From Myxococcales bacterium (GTDB lineage: Bacteria > Myxococcota_A > Polyangia > Polyangiales > Houyiibacteriaceae), in contig CP070650.1 of assembly GCA_020354595.1 (NCBI GenBank), forward strand, positions 2,142,400 to 2,154,716: a DNA stretch of 12,317 nucleotides. Reading direction: 5' to 3'. Every line of letters begins with the position of its first letter. Positions within the stretch are counted from its first letter, which is position 1. Below the pieces are notes generated by a model. It was not told the origin of the DNA. It saw nothing but the letters and a program-made list of their open reading frames with translations, and did no database searches. Position numbers and translations under genes: made by a program. Shown here piece by piece: positions 1-6,346 of the stretch.

Positions 1-18
1 ACCGCACGACTCGGAGGC

Positions 19-219
19 TTACTTCTTGGCGGCTTCTTCCGGGCTATCCGGGATGTCGTTGACGGAGGGCAGCTTTCGGATTTCGGGAAGGGCGATCTTC
101 ACGCAGCGCTGGACGATCCAGGAGAGCGACCGGTCCAACCTTGCCGATTCATGCTTGATGTCGTGTAGCATCGACTCTGGGAAGTAGAGGCTTTGCTTGC
201 GCTTATCAGTCGTTGACAT
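19..219 (-). CDS. Small ribbon-helix-helix-like protein (TIGR04563-like), 66 aa
   Basis: This is a 66-residue basic protein. A short strand (QSLYFP, residues 9-14) is followed by a helix (about 15-29), a turn with DRS (29-31), and a second helix starting LSWIVQ (32-45). This strand-helix-turn-helix order, and the R-S-x-S pattern before helix two, match ribbon-helix-helix DNA-binding proteins such as antitoxins and small repressors. The KRKQSLYFP opening resembles a family of small myxobacterial proteins that I recall as TIGR04563; that assignment is from memory. The C-terminal 20 residues are acidic and probably disordered. The ATG start is supported by GGAGG 10 bases upstream and by a promoter-like TTGACA further up. 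It is divergent from the S41 peptidase gene. No toxin gene is visible beside it, although the downstream side lies outside the window. The function is unknown; a transcription regulator is the best guess. Confidence 0.8.
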   Translation of the reverse strand: MSTTDKRKQSLYFPESMLHDIKHESARLDRSLSWIVQRCVKIALPEIRKLPSVNDIPDSPEEAAKK

Positions 220-229
220 CCTTAAGAAT

Positions 230-234
230 CCTCC
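230..234 (-). promoter_or_regulatory. Ribosome binding site of the small RHH-like gene
   Basis: GGAGG on the minus strand ends 10 bases before the ATG at 219. It is one of the clearest Shine-Dalgarno sequences in the window and supports that start. Confidence 0.6.
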
Positions 235-246
235 GTGTATTGAGTG

Positions 247-275
247 GTCCTACCCACGGATAGATGCAGTGTCAA
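247..275 (-). promoter_or_regulatory. Candidate sigma-70-type promoter for the small RHH-like gene
   Basis: On the minus strand a perfect -35 hexamer TTGACA (275-270) is followed by exactly 17 bases and TAGGAC (252-247). The latter keeps the T, A and A of the -10 consensus at positions 1, 2 and 5. The predicted start of transcription is near 240, giving a leader of about 20 bases that contains the GGAGG site. A TATAAT also occurs on this strand at 280-275 but has no -35 at a suitable distance. The call is by eye only. Confidence 0.45.
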
Positions 276-294
276 TTATAAAGGTCTGAGCCCC

Positions 295-1590
295 ATGTTC
301 CGTCACGAATCCCGCCGCAAATCAATCCGCCTAGTCATCATTGGCATCGCGGCGGTGGCGCTCGTTGCGGTCACGGCTTCGGAGGCGCCCGCACGCCGTA
401 GTCCGTTCGAGCCTTTGTCGATCTTCGCGCGCGCGCTGGCGTACATCGAGCTCGCCTACATCGAGCCCGTCGATCAGGAGAAGCTTGTATACGGGGCGAT
501 TCGGGGTCTCGCCGACTCGCTCGATCCGCACACCGTGTTCATGGATCCCGAGGAGTACGCGATCTTCAAGAGCGACGCCGAGGGGCGTTTTGCCGGCATC
601 GGTGTCGAGGTGTCGACGCGTGACGGTTGGTTGACGATTCTATCGGTGTTCGATGGAGGACCGGCCGCCAAGGCGGGTCTTCAGCCGGGAGACCGGTTTC
701 TCGCCATCGAGGGTGAGGAAGCGCGGGACTTGCGGCTCCACGACGCCGTGCGCCGTATCCGCGGAGAGCCCGGAACCACCGTGAACGTGACGATCCGCCG
801 GGAGGGACAAACCGAGGCGCTCGAGCGCACGCTCACTCGCGCGTTCATCGAGCTCGACCCGATCGAGATGCAGGTGCTGCAGGGCGGCGTCGTCTACCTG
901 CAAATCAACGCGTTTCAGGACGGCGTATCACGAGAGTTCAGCGACGCCCTCGACGAAGCCGTCGTGAAGCTCCGCAAGCGGGGCGAAGTTCAGGGCCTCA
1001 TCCTCGACCTTCGCAACAATGGTGGGGGGCTGTTGGACGAGGCGGTTTGGGTGAGCGACGAGCTGCTTGCCACCGGCGCGATCGTCAGCACACGTGGTCG
1101 TGACGGCAAAGTGATCAAGCAGTACACCGCGCGCAGGGCCGGCACGCGACCGAAGTGGCCCACCGTCGTGTTGATCAACGAGAACTCGGCGAGCGCGTCC
1201 GAGATCGTGGCCGGCGCGTTGCAGGATCAGGGCCGTGCGACGGTGGTCGGCGTGCGCTCGTTTGGCAAAGGCAGCGTACAGACCGTCTTTGACCTTCCGG
1301 GTGGAAGTGCGCTCAAGATCACGATCTCGCGGTACTACACGCCCTCGGGTCGCTCGATCCAAGCGCAAGGCATCATCCCAGACCTCATTGCCGAGCAGCC
1401 GCACGAGGAAGGCGATCTCGATCCCATCCGCGAAGAGACTCTGGAGGGACATCTCGCGGGGGGTCCGGGGGGAAGTCGGAGGGGCAAAGGCAAGCAAGCC
1501 CCGGAAGCGAACGGCAAGATACCCAAGGTGTTCAAGGATGATCCTCAGGGCGCCAGGGGGTACTTGGTGTTGCGGGAATTGATGAGGTGA
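295..1590 (+). CDS. S41-family C-terminal processing peptidase (CtpA/CtpB-like), membrane anchored
   Basis: This is a serine protease with a Ser/Lys catalytic dyad that cleaves near protein C-termini outside the cytoplasm. From the ATG at 295 (431 aa): a basic N-terminus, one membrane anchor or uncleaved signal at about 12-27, a tail-specific-protease N-domain at about 35-95, a PDZ domain with its GIGVEV and GLQPGD motifs at about 96-185, and then the peptidase core. The substrate-pocket strand carries LDLRNNGGG. The catalytic serine is S300 in NENSASASE, the lysine is K325 in FGKGSVQ and the supporting glutamine is Q329. The spacing matches the Ser-25-Lys-4-Gln pattern of B. subtilis CtpB. 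The C-terminal 70 residues are low in complexity (Gly/Arg/Lys-rich, about 395-405). The frame is open upstream to a GTG at 244, but that would put 17 hydrophilic residues before the anchor and overlap the promoter of the divergent gene. AAGG lies 10 bases before the ATG. The substrate is not deducible. Confidence 0.93.
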   Translation: MFRHESRRKSIRLVIIGIAAVALVAVTASEAPARRSPFEPLSIFARALAYIELAYIEPVDQEKLVYGAIRGLADSLDPHTVFMDPEEYAIFKSDAEGRFAGIGVEVSTRDGWLTILSVFDGGPAAKAGLQPGDRFLAIEGEEARDLRLHDAVRRIRGEPGTTVNVTIRREGQTEALERTLTRAFIELDPIEMQVLQGGVVYLQINAFQDGVSREFSDALDEAVVKLRKRGEVQGLILDLRNNGGGLLDEAVWVSDELLATGAIVSTRGRDGKVIKQYTARRAGTRPKWPTVVLINENSASASEIVAGALQDQGRATVVGVRSFGKGSVQTVFDLPGGSALKITISRYYTPSGRSIQAQGIIPDLIAEQPHEEGDLDPIREETLEGHLAGGPGGSRRGKGKQAPEANGKIPKVFKDDPQGARGYLVLRELMR

Positions 1591-1593
1591 AGA

Positions 1594-1615
1594 GCTCGGG
1601 CCTCGAGGCCCGGGC
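1594..1615 (+). terminator. GC-rich palindrome after the S41 peptidase, possible terminator
   Basis: Three bases after the peptidase stop codon lies a near-perfect 22-base palindrome centred on GGGCCTCGAGGCCC (1598-1611). It extends to 1594-1615 with one G-T pair. A second palindrome, GAGGCCCGGGCCTC (1605-1618), overlaps it, so the RNA could fold in two exclusive ways. There is no T-tract, so intrinsic termination is uncertain, although GC-rich genomes often lack clear U-runs. Confidence 0.4.
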
Positions 1616-1648
1616 CTCGGGTCTCGGGCCGAAGCCTCGAGCCACGGT

Positions 1649-1689
1649 CTCAGTCACGGCCTCGATCCTGGATCGAGATCGAGACTGAG
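1649..1689. terminator. Long imperfect hairpin between convergent genes, possible bidirectional terminator
   Basis: CTCAGTC (1649-1655) pairs with GACTGAG (1683-1689). Inside it, CTCGAT (1661-1666) pairs with ATCGAG (1672-1677) around a five-base loop. The two stems are separated by a symmetric 5/5 internal loop. The element lies between the 3' ends of the peptidase (+) and folA (-), where a shared terminator would be expected. No U-run follows on either strand. Confidence 0.4.
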
Positions 1690-1732
1690 GCTTAGGCGCG
1701 TGGCCCGTGACCCAAGGCCCGCGGATCGAGGT

Positions 1733-2227
1733 TCACACGCGTCGCCGCAGAACGCGAAAAGTCACCCCCTCGGTCTCTCCCGCCCGACTCTCCACTTCCT
1801 CGAAGTCCGGCAAGTCGGTTGGAAAGAACGTATCCCCTTCCACCTCCTCGTCGATCGTCGTCAAGTAGAGCTCGGTCGCCAGTGGGAGGGCTTCCAAATA
1901 CAGGCTGGCGCCGCCGATGATGAACGGACACTCGTCGGTAGTCCTGGCGAGCGCGATCGCCTCTTCGAGGCTGCCAGCCGTTTCACAACCTTCGAACGCC
2001 GCGCCGCTTCGCGTCACCACGATGTTCCGCCGCTTGGGGAGCGCACGGCCGATCGATTCGTGGGTCTTGCGGCCCATGATGATCGTGTGGCCGCTGGTGG
2101 TCCTCTTGAAGTGCTTGAGGTCCTCGGAGACGTGCCAAGGAAGATCGCCGCTGCGGCCGATTACGCCGTTACGTGCCACCGCCACGATCAACGCGAGCGG
2201 GGCTTGGGTGCTCCTCACATCGGTCAC
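1733..2227 (-). CDS. folA: Dihydrofolate reductase
   Basis: NADPH-dependent reduction of dihydrofolate to tetrahydrofolate in the cytoplasm. At 164 aa it has the usual bacterial length (E. coli 159). The N-terminal strand carries the Met20-loop region ([11 protein letters not shown], 22-32). The acidic active-site residue is D36 in SEDLKHFKR, equivalent to E. coli D27. The NADPH-binding segment [10 protein letters not shown] is at 51-60, the folate-carboxylate arginine is R66 in LPKRRN, and FIIGGASLY (102-110) holds the conserved Gly-Gly. The start codon is GTG (2227-2225) and overlaps the thyA stop as GTGA, with GGTGG about six bases upstream, so translation is probably coupled to thyA. Pairing with thyA fits its role in recycling the dihydrofolate that ThyA produces. 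It is the last gene of the unit and runs into the palindrome-rich region shared with the peptidase gene. Confidence 0.95.
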   Translation of the reverse strand: MTDVRSTQAPLALIVAVARNGVIGRSGDLPWHVSEDLKHFKRTTSGHTIIMGRKTHESIGRALPKRRNIVVTRSGAAFEGCETAGSLEEAIALARTTDECPFIIGGASLYLEALPLATELYLTTIDEEVEGDTFFPTDLPDFEEVESRAGETEGVTFRVLRRRV

Positions 2228-3066
2228 ACCGCCACCGGAGCTTTGATGCGCGGGTAGGGGAGGTAGTCCTTCAGCTGGAAGTGCTCGTACCGAAAGTCGT
2301 AGAGATCCTTCACATCGGGGTCGATCACCATCGTAGGCAGCGGGCGCGGTCGGCGCGAGAGCTGAAGGCGCGCCTGCTCGATGTGGTTGCTGTATAAATG
2401 GACGTCGCCGAACGTGTGAATGAACTCGCCAGGCTGGAGCCCGGATACCGAGGCGATCATCATGTTGAGAAGGGCGTAGCTCGCGATATTGAAGGGAACC
2501 CCCAAGAAGACGTCTGCGCTGCGCTGATAGAGCTGGCAGCTCAAACGGCCATCGCTAACGTAAAACTGGAACAGGGTGTGACAAGGGGGTAGGGCGACGC
2601 GCTCGGCTTCGAGTGGATTCCAGCCCGAGATGATGAGCCGACGGCTTTGCGGGTTGGTCTGAATCTGCTCGAGCACGTAGGAGAGCTGGTCGAATCCGTC
2701 GCGCTCGTAGGAGCCGTCTTTTCGCTTGGTGGCTCCGAAATTGCGCCACTGATGACCGTAAACCGGTCCGAGGTCGCCCTCTTTTCGGCCAAACCTGGCG
2801 GTCTGCTCCGCCGTCGCCCACTCGTCCCAGATCGTCACCCCGACCTCTTGCAGATGACTCACGTGGGTTTGGCCGCGGATGAACCAAAGCAGCTCGTGGA
2901 TGATCGACTTGAGATGGACCTTCTTGGTCGTGAGCAGTGGAAAGCCGTCCCGAAGGTCCATCCGCATCTGATAGCCGAAGAGGCTCTTGGTGCCGGTGCC
3001 CGTGCGGTCGTCGCGCTCGACGCCTTCGTCCAGCACCTTGCGCAACAAGTCCAGGTACGCCTGCAT
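2224..3066 (-). CDS. thyA: Thymidylate synthase (ThyA type)
   Basis: Converts dUMP to dTMP using methylene-tetrahydrofolate, releasing dihydrofolate. It is 280 aa, against 264 in E. coli, with a modest insertion around residues 84-125. Visible family residues are R21 in DRTGTGT (phosphate binding), W61 in HELLWFIRG, the catalytic C162 in [16 protein letters not shown] at 141-143, the dUMP-binding asparagine N193 in [10 protein letters not shown], and H223/Y225 in DVHLYSNH. The conserved C-terminus ends in a short hydrophobic tail (KAPVAV). The ATG lies four bases after the stop of the upstream MCE gene, and its own stop overlaps folA by four bases, so it sits inside a tight polycistronic unit. 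No flavin-dependent ThyX is present in this window. Confidence 0.97.
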   Translation of the reverse strand: MQAYLDLLRKVLDEGVERDDRTGTGTKSLFGYQMRMDLRDGFPLLTTKKVHLKSIIHELLWFIRGQTHVSHLQEVGVTIWDEWATAEQTARFGRKEGDLGPVYGHQWRNFGATKRKDGSYERDGFDQLSYVLEQIQTNPQSRRLIISGWNPLEAERVALPPCHTLFQFYVSDGRLSCQLYQRSADVFLGVPFNIASYALLNMMIASVSGLQPGEFIHTFGDVHLYSNHIEQARLQLSRRPRPLPTMVIDPDVKDLYDFRYEHFQLKDYLPYPRIKAPVAV

Positions 3067-3070
3067 GGTC

Positions 3071-4198
3071 TTACTGCTCGGTCACCTCGACCGGCTCGCG
3101 CGCTTCGTCGCGACGGATCGAGTAGCGCACCAGCGCTCGAAGGATGTCGTTGCGCTCCAGGTCGCCGACCAGGCGCTTGATGTCTTCGTAAACCGAAGGG
3201 TCGGTCAGGAGCGCGCCGATCGTGCCTTTGCCCTCGCGGGCTTCCTTGGTGAGAAAGGCGATGTCGTCGCTCGCGTTTTGCAGGTTCGTCATGAACGAGT
3301 CGCCGAGCTCACCGAATATGAGCTGATTCACCGCTCCGTCACCCTCTCGGACGTCTGTGAGAATCGTGTTGAGCTGGGCGAAGGTGTCACGGATGTTGCG
3401 AATGGCGTCGGCGCCCTCGGTGCCGTACAGCAACGCGTTGACCGTGCCCTCGTTCGTTTGCACGTCCTCGGTGATCTTGTTCAGGTTCTTGCCGAGTGCC
3501 GCGACCTGCTTGCCCGCGGCGCGCAGCTCCTTGACCGCGCCCTTCACGTCCGCACCGAGCTCGGCGTCGTGCATCAGCCGCCCAATGGTTCCGTCGCCGC
3601 TTGCGATCATGCCGCTCGCTTTTGCGAGGTTGCGCGCGGTCTCCTTGAGGTCATTCGAGAACTCTTGGTCAGCGAACGGGTCGGTGGCGAGCCGCAGGTT
3701 TCGAGCCGTACCTTCGGCTTCAGTCAGCGTGCGCTCGGCCAATGCCATGATGCCCCCGCCAACCGAGGCGGGAATGGGCTCGTCTGGATCCCACTCTGGA
3801 TACTCGTCGGAGCCCACCGAGACCTCGACGATCCGGTCGCCGAGCAAGCCTTTGCTTCCGATCGAGGCGGAGCTCGGCTCGGGGTCGGCGCCGATGAGCG
3901 CAAGGCCCGGCTCGCCTCGGATCAGGTGAGCCGCATCGTCGATGACGCGGAAGTACACCTCGATCTTTCCGCTTTCTCCGATGACCACGTCGGTGACTGA
4001 GCCGACGTTGACGCCGGCCACGCGAACGGTGTTCCCCTTCTGAAGGCCGCCGACGTCCTCGAAGATCGCGTGGTAAGTCGTCTTCGGGGCGAAGACGTTT
4101 TCTTGGGCGCCGATGGCGAAGGCAATGCTGGCGCCGATCACCAGAGCGACCAAGACGAAGATGCCAACGCGAAGTCGAGTAGCGGCGGTCGTCCTCAT
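3071..4198 (-). CDS. mlaD: MCE-domain protein, MlaD-like lipid-transport subunit
   Basis: Substrate-binding subunit of an Mla/Mce-type ABC system that moves phospholipids between the membranes of diderm bacteria. Of its 375 aa, residues 11-30 form one N-terminal membrane helix and 40-127 an MCE domain with the typical [19 protein letters not shown] strand pair and a late [10 protein letters not shown]. The remaining 240 residues are a long predicted helical, probably coiled-coil tail, much longer than in E. coli MlaD (183 aa). The tail repeats a glycine motif four times: [11 protein letters not shown] (201), [11 protein letters not shown] (249), [11 protein letters not shown] (286) and [11 protein letters not shown] (323), spaced 48, 37 and 37 residues apart. 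The start is ATG at 4198, 21 bases after mlaF, with no strong ribosome site. The mlaF neighbour confirms the system type. The substrate is not shown by the sequence. Confidence 0.9.
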   Translation of the reverse strand: MRTTAATRLRVGIFVLVALVIGASIAFAIGAQENVFAPKTTYHAIFEDVGGLQKGNTVRVAGVNVGSVTDVVIGESGKIEVYFRVIDDAAHLIRGEPGLALIGADPEPSSASIGSKGLLGDRIVEVSVGSDEYPEWDPDEPIPASVGGGIMALAERTLTEAEGTARNLRLATDPFADQEFSNDLKETARNLAKASGMIASGDGTIGRLMHDAELGADVKGAVKELRAAGKQVAALGKNLNKITEDVQTNEGTVNALLYGTEGADAIRNIRDTFAQLNTILTDVREGDGAVNQLIFGELGDSFMTNLQNASDDIAFLTKEAREGKGTIGALLTDPSVYEDIKRLVGDLERNDILRALVRYSIRRDEAREPVEVTEQ

Positions 4199-4219
4199 AT
4201 GCTGCCCAGCGGAGCCCCC

Positions 4220-4993
4220 TTACCCCGCACTCCTTAGCAGAGTTTCGGTGTCTTCGTCGACCGGAGCGTTGCCCTCGATGAAGTCCCTGACGCGAGGGTC
4301 TTCCGAGGCCAGCAGCTCGTCCGGTGTGCCTGAGAAAATGACGTATCCATCCTGGATCATGGCGATCCGGTCGCTGATGGCGAGCGCTGTGTCCATGTCG
4401 TGCGTGACCACGACCGAGGTCACGTCGAGGGTCTCATTGAGGTGCTCGATCAGATCCGCAATGCGGGTCACGTTGATCGGGTCGAGCCCCGTGGTCGGCT
4501 CGTCGTAGAGGAGGACCTCGGGACGAATCGCGAGAGCCCGCGCCAAGGACACGCGCTTCTTCATGCCTGCGGACATGTCTGCGGGCCATGTTTCCTCAGT
4601 CCCCGGGAGCCCGACGTAGGTCAGTGACTCGCGAACGCGCTCCGAGATCTCGAGCTCGCTCATCTCGAGCTGCTCGCGAAGACCGTATGCGACGTTCTCT
4701 TTGGTGCTCAGCGAGTCGAAAAGCGCGCCAGCTTGAAAGAGCATCGCGACCCTGCGGCGTATGGGCGCGTACTGCGCCTCGGTGATGCCCGAGATTCGCT
4801 GGCCGTCGAAGGAAATCTCGCCGCCATCGACATCGAGCAGGCCGATCAGCAGCTTGAGCATCACGCTCTTGCCCTGACCGGACCCGCCGATGATCGTGAT
4901 CACTTCCCGCTCGTGGATGTCGAGGTCCAGGTCGCGGTAGACCTCGTTGGTCCCAAACGCCTTCTTGACCCCGCGAAACTCGATGAGCGCCAT
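4220..4993 (-). CDS. mlaF: MlaF-like ABC transporter ATPase for lipid transport
   Basis: Cytoplasmic ATPase of the Mla/Mce (TGD3-like) lipid transporter; 257 aa, the usual length. It has Walker A GGSGQGKS (36-43), Q-loop Q87 in MLFQAGALFDSLS, signature segment SAGMKKR (141-147), Walker B LLYDEP (161-166) and H-loop H198 in VVTHDM. The sequence GALFDSLSTKENV after the Q-loop and Gly-Met-Lys-Lys-Arg after the signature are characteristic of MlaF/TGD3. The canonical LSGGM reads MSAGM here, with alanine replacing the first signature glycine. It is first in the unit mlaF-mlaD-thyA-folA, transcribed away from the lipoprotein gene. The MlaE permease that must pair with it is not next to it, so it is either encoded elsewhere or supplied by another Mla locus. 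Confidence 0.93.
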   Translation of the reverse strand: MALIEFRGVKKAFGTNEVYRDLDLDIHEREVITIIGGSGQGKSVMLKLLIGLLDVDGGEISFDGQRISGITEAQYAPIRRRVAMLFQAGALFDSLSTKENVAYGLREQLEMSELEISERVRESLTYVGLPGTEETWPADMSAGMKKRVSLARALAIRPEVLLYDEPTTGLDPINVTRIADLIEHLNETLDVTSVVVTHDMDTALAISDRIAMIQDGYVIFSGTPDELLASEDPRVRDFIEGNAPVDEDTETLLRSAG

Positions 4994-4995
4994 TG

Positions 4996-5013
4996 GCCCA
5001 ACTTTAGTTGGGC
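4996..5013. repeat. Perfect 8-bp inverted repeat in the mlaF/lipoprotein divergent promoter region
   Basis: GCCCAACT (4996-5003), two bases, then AGTTGGGC (5006-5013), an exact inverted repeat. It lies three bases before the mlaF start and overlaps the candidate -35 of the lipoprotein gene and a possible -10 (TAAAGT, 5006-5001) for mlaF. The position suits a dimeric repressor that would control both genes. No bound protein can be named. Confidence 0.4.
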
Positions 5014-5036
5014 TTGCGTTGCTCGTCGACTACTGT
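5008..5036 (+). promoter_or_regulatory. Weak candidate promoter for the lipoprotein gene
   Basis: TTGGGC (5008-5013), 17 bases, then TACTGT (5031-5036), a partial match to the -35/-10 consensus. It would start transcription at or next to the ATG at 5044, giving an essentially leaderless mRNA. That agrees with the lack of any Shine-Dalgarno sequence before that ATG. Low certainty. Confidence 0.25.
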
Positions 5037-5043
5037 ACGGGCC

Positions 5044-5622
5044 ATGCGCCGCCGCACCGGATGGCTTCTTGTGGGCGTCTGTCTCCTCGCGAGTTGCACG
5101 GGCAAAGCCGAGGCCGTCCGCGCCGCCCGGCCCCACATCGAAGCCTTTGACGAGCTTCGGGTCAGGGCGCTCGACCTGTTGGTGCTCCGCGCCGACGTCG
5201 AGCGCAAGAAGCTACTGTTCGCGGCGGCCAACGGTGATGAGGAGTCCCTTCCGGAAAATCTCCGCCCGGTCTTCGAGCAGATGCAGTCGGAGCGGGTGGA
5301 GCTCACCAAAGCGCAACTACAGCGGGGCGAGGCGCTATTCTGGCGAATGCTCGATCGCGCGTTCTCCGATAATCCGGACGTGCTCCAGGCAGAGATCGTA
5401 TTTCTCGAAAAAGACGGGTCGATCTCCAGGTTCGCGCATCCGCGCGAGCAGGAAGTGCCCGCCGGGGTGAAGTGGTTCGGACTGCGCCAGCAACGGACCT
5501 TCGCGGGGGTGGCCAGTTGCGTCACGGACGAAGGGTCGGAGCCCTGTGTCTTGATCCAGCTTAGACCCCGAGACTACTCGGGAAGCGCCGGGCTGACGGT
5601 CGGCTTTCGGCGGGCCCCCTGA
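5044..5622 (+). CDS. Predicted lipoprotein of unknown function, 192 aa
   Basis: I do not recognise the family. From the ATG at 5044 the protein begins with three arginines and a hydrophobic stretch ending in a lipobox (LLASC). Cleavage before C18 and lipid attachment are therefore expected. Thr at +2 gives no inner-membrane retention signal of the Asp type, so the outer membrane is likely. Residues 24-110 are charged and mostly helical (AFDELRVRALDLLVLRADVE and following), like a four-helix or coiled sensory-type region. Residues 115-190 look like beta strands, with two cysteines (C159 and C168) that could form a periplasmic disulfide. The frame opens earlier at a TTG (5008), but that would spoil the signal peptide. 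It is divergent from mlaF and stops 70 bases before nuoE. It could belong with the Mla genes or be independent. Confidence 0.8.
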   Translation: MRRRTGWLLVGVCLLASCTGKAEAVRAARPHIEAFDELRVRALDLLVLRADVERKKLLFAAANGDEESLPENLRPVFEQMQSERVELTKAQLQRGEALFWRMLDRAFSDNPDVLQAEIVFLEKDGSISRFAHPREQEVPAGVKWFGLRQQRTFAGVASCVTDEGSEPCVLIQLRPRDYSGSAGLTVGFRRAP

Positions 5623-5649
5623 CGCGTCTTCGGAGGCCTTCGGCCGACC

Positions 5650-5678
5650 TTGACAGGGCCCCCCCCCGGGCCTAGCGT
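5650..5678 (+). promoter_or_regulatory. Candidate promoter of the nuoE-nuoM operon with a C9 tract in its spacer
   Basis: A perfect -35 TTGACA (5650-5655), 17 bases, then TAGCGT (5673-5678), which keeps T1, A2 and T6 of the -10. The spacer contains an unbroken run of nine C (5659-5667) flanked by GGG on both sides. The predicted transcription start is near 5685, only about eight bases before the nuoE ATG. This is the only gap of any size between the lipoprotein gene and the complex I genes, so it is the natural place for the operon promoter. Confidence 0.45.
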
Positions 5679-5692
5679 CCGGGCGCCCTGCC

Positions 5693-6346
5693 ATGGCATT
5701 TTCGCTTTCGCCGGAACGTGAAGAACAGGTCGAAGAGATCTTGACCCGCTATCCGGAGCGTCGAGCGGCGCTCTTGCCGGTTCTGTGGCTATGCCAGCGG
5801 CAGAAGGGCTGGATCAGTCCAGACGTCGTGGACTACGTCTCCGGGCGCCTCGGGCTCTCGACCGCGGTCGTCAAAGGCGTGGTGACGTTCTACACGATGT
5901 TCTTTGACGAGCCGGTCGGTGAGAACGTCGTCTGGGTCTGCCGCACGCTTTCCTGCGATCTCCGAGGAGGCAAGGTGATCCAGGAGCACCTCGAGAAGAA
6001 GCTCGGATGCACGGCCGGCCACACGAGCTCCGACGGCAGGTTCACGCTCCTCAAGGCGGAATGCCTCGCGGCGTGCGGCCAGGCGCCGATGGTTCAGATC
6101 AACGACTACTACTACGAGAACCTCGACACTGAGCTGCTCGATCGCATCCTCGACGCCCATGCGACCAAGGGCGCGGAAGCCGCCGCGGCCGAGTTCTCGA
6201 CGTTTGCGACCTTTGCCAGCTCGCGCCAAAGCCCAGGGGTTTCCAAGAGCTCAGCGCCCCCGCCTCCGAGCAAGGAGGCCGTGCGCTTGGCTTCCCAACC
6301 GCCCTCTGCGGCCGGGCCCACCAACGCTGGCGGTGACGAGTCATGA
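5693..6346 (+). CDS. nuoE: NADH-quinone oxidoreductase subunit E (24 kDa, [2Fe-2S])
   Basis: Peripheral-arm subunit of complex I that carries the binuclear cluster N1a beside NuoF. The N-terminal helical bundle (about 8-70) is followed by a thioredoxin-like domain. The cluster ligands are C83, C88, C124 and C128, in the patterns C-x4-C and C-x3-C (CRTLSC and CLAACG). It is 217 aa against 166 in E. coli. The extra length is a C-terminal tail (about 168-217) rich in Ala, Ser and Pro and probably disordered. The ATG at 5693 has no Shine-Dalgarno sequence, and the candidate promoter places the mRNA start just upstream. The stop overlaps the nuoF start by four bases (ATGA). nuoA to nuoD, which usually precede nuoE, are absent from the upstream side. 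Confidence 0.95.
   Translation: MAFSLSPEREEQVEEILTRYPERRAALLPVLWLCQRQKGWISPDVVDYVSGRLGLSTAVVKGVVTFYTMFFDEPVGENVVWVCRTLSCDLRGGKVIQEHLEKKLGCTAGHTSSDGRFTLLKAECLAACGQAPMVQINDYYYENLDTELLDRILDAHATKGAEAAAAEFSTFATFASSRQSPGVSKSSAPPPPSKEAVRLASQPPSAAGPTNAGGDES

Noticed and set aside
244..294. GTG start at 244 for the S41 peptidase
   Set aside because: It adds 17 hydrophilic residues before the basic-hydrophobic anchor, lacks a ribosome site and overlaps the promoter region of the divergent gene. The ATG at 295 is more natural.
928..1497. 189-codon minus-strand frame inside the S41 peptidase gene
   Set aside because: It is antisense to the catalytic domain, with no motif and no ribosome site.
2987..4000. 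337-codon plus-strand frame opposite thyA and the MCE gene
   Set aside because: It is the antisense shadow of two clear family members, lacks a recognisable domain and arises from GC-rich codon bias.
5008..5043. TTG start at 5008 for the lipoprotein
   Set aside because: It would place 12 residues before the MRRR signal-peptide start and fall inside the palindrome. The lipobox fits only the ATG at 5044.
5630..5648. Terminator hairpin GGCC-TTC-GGCC after the lipoprotein gene
   Set aside because: The stem has only four pairs and no following T-run, so it is too weak to call.
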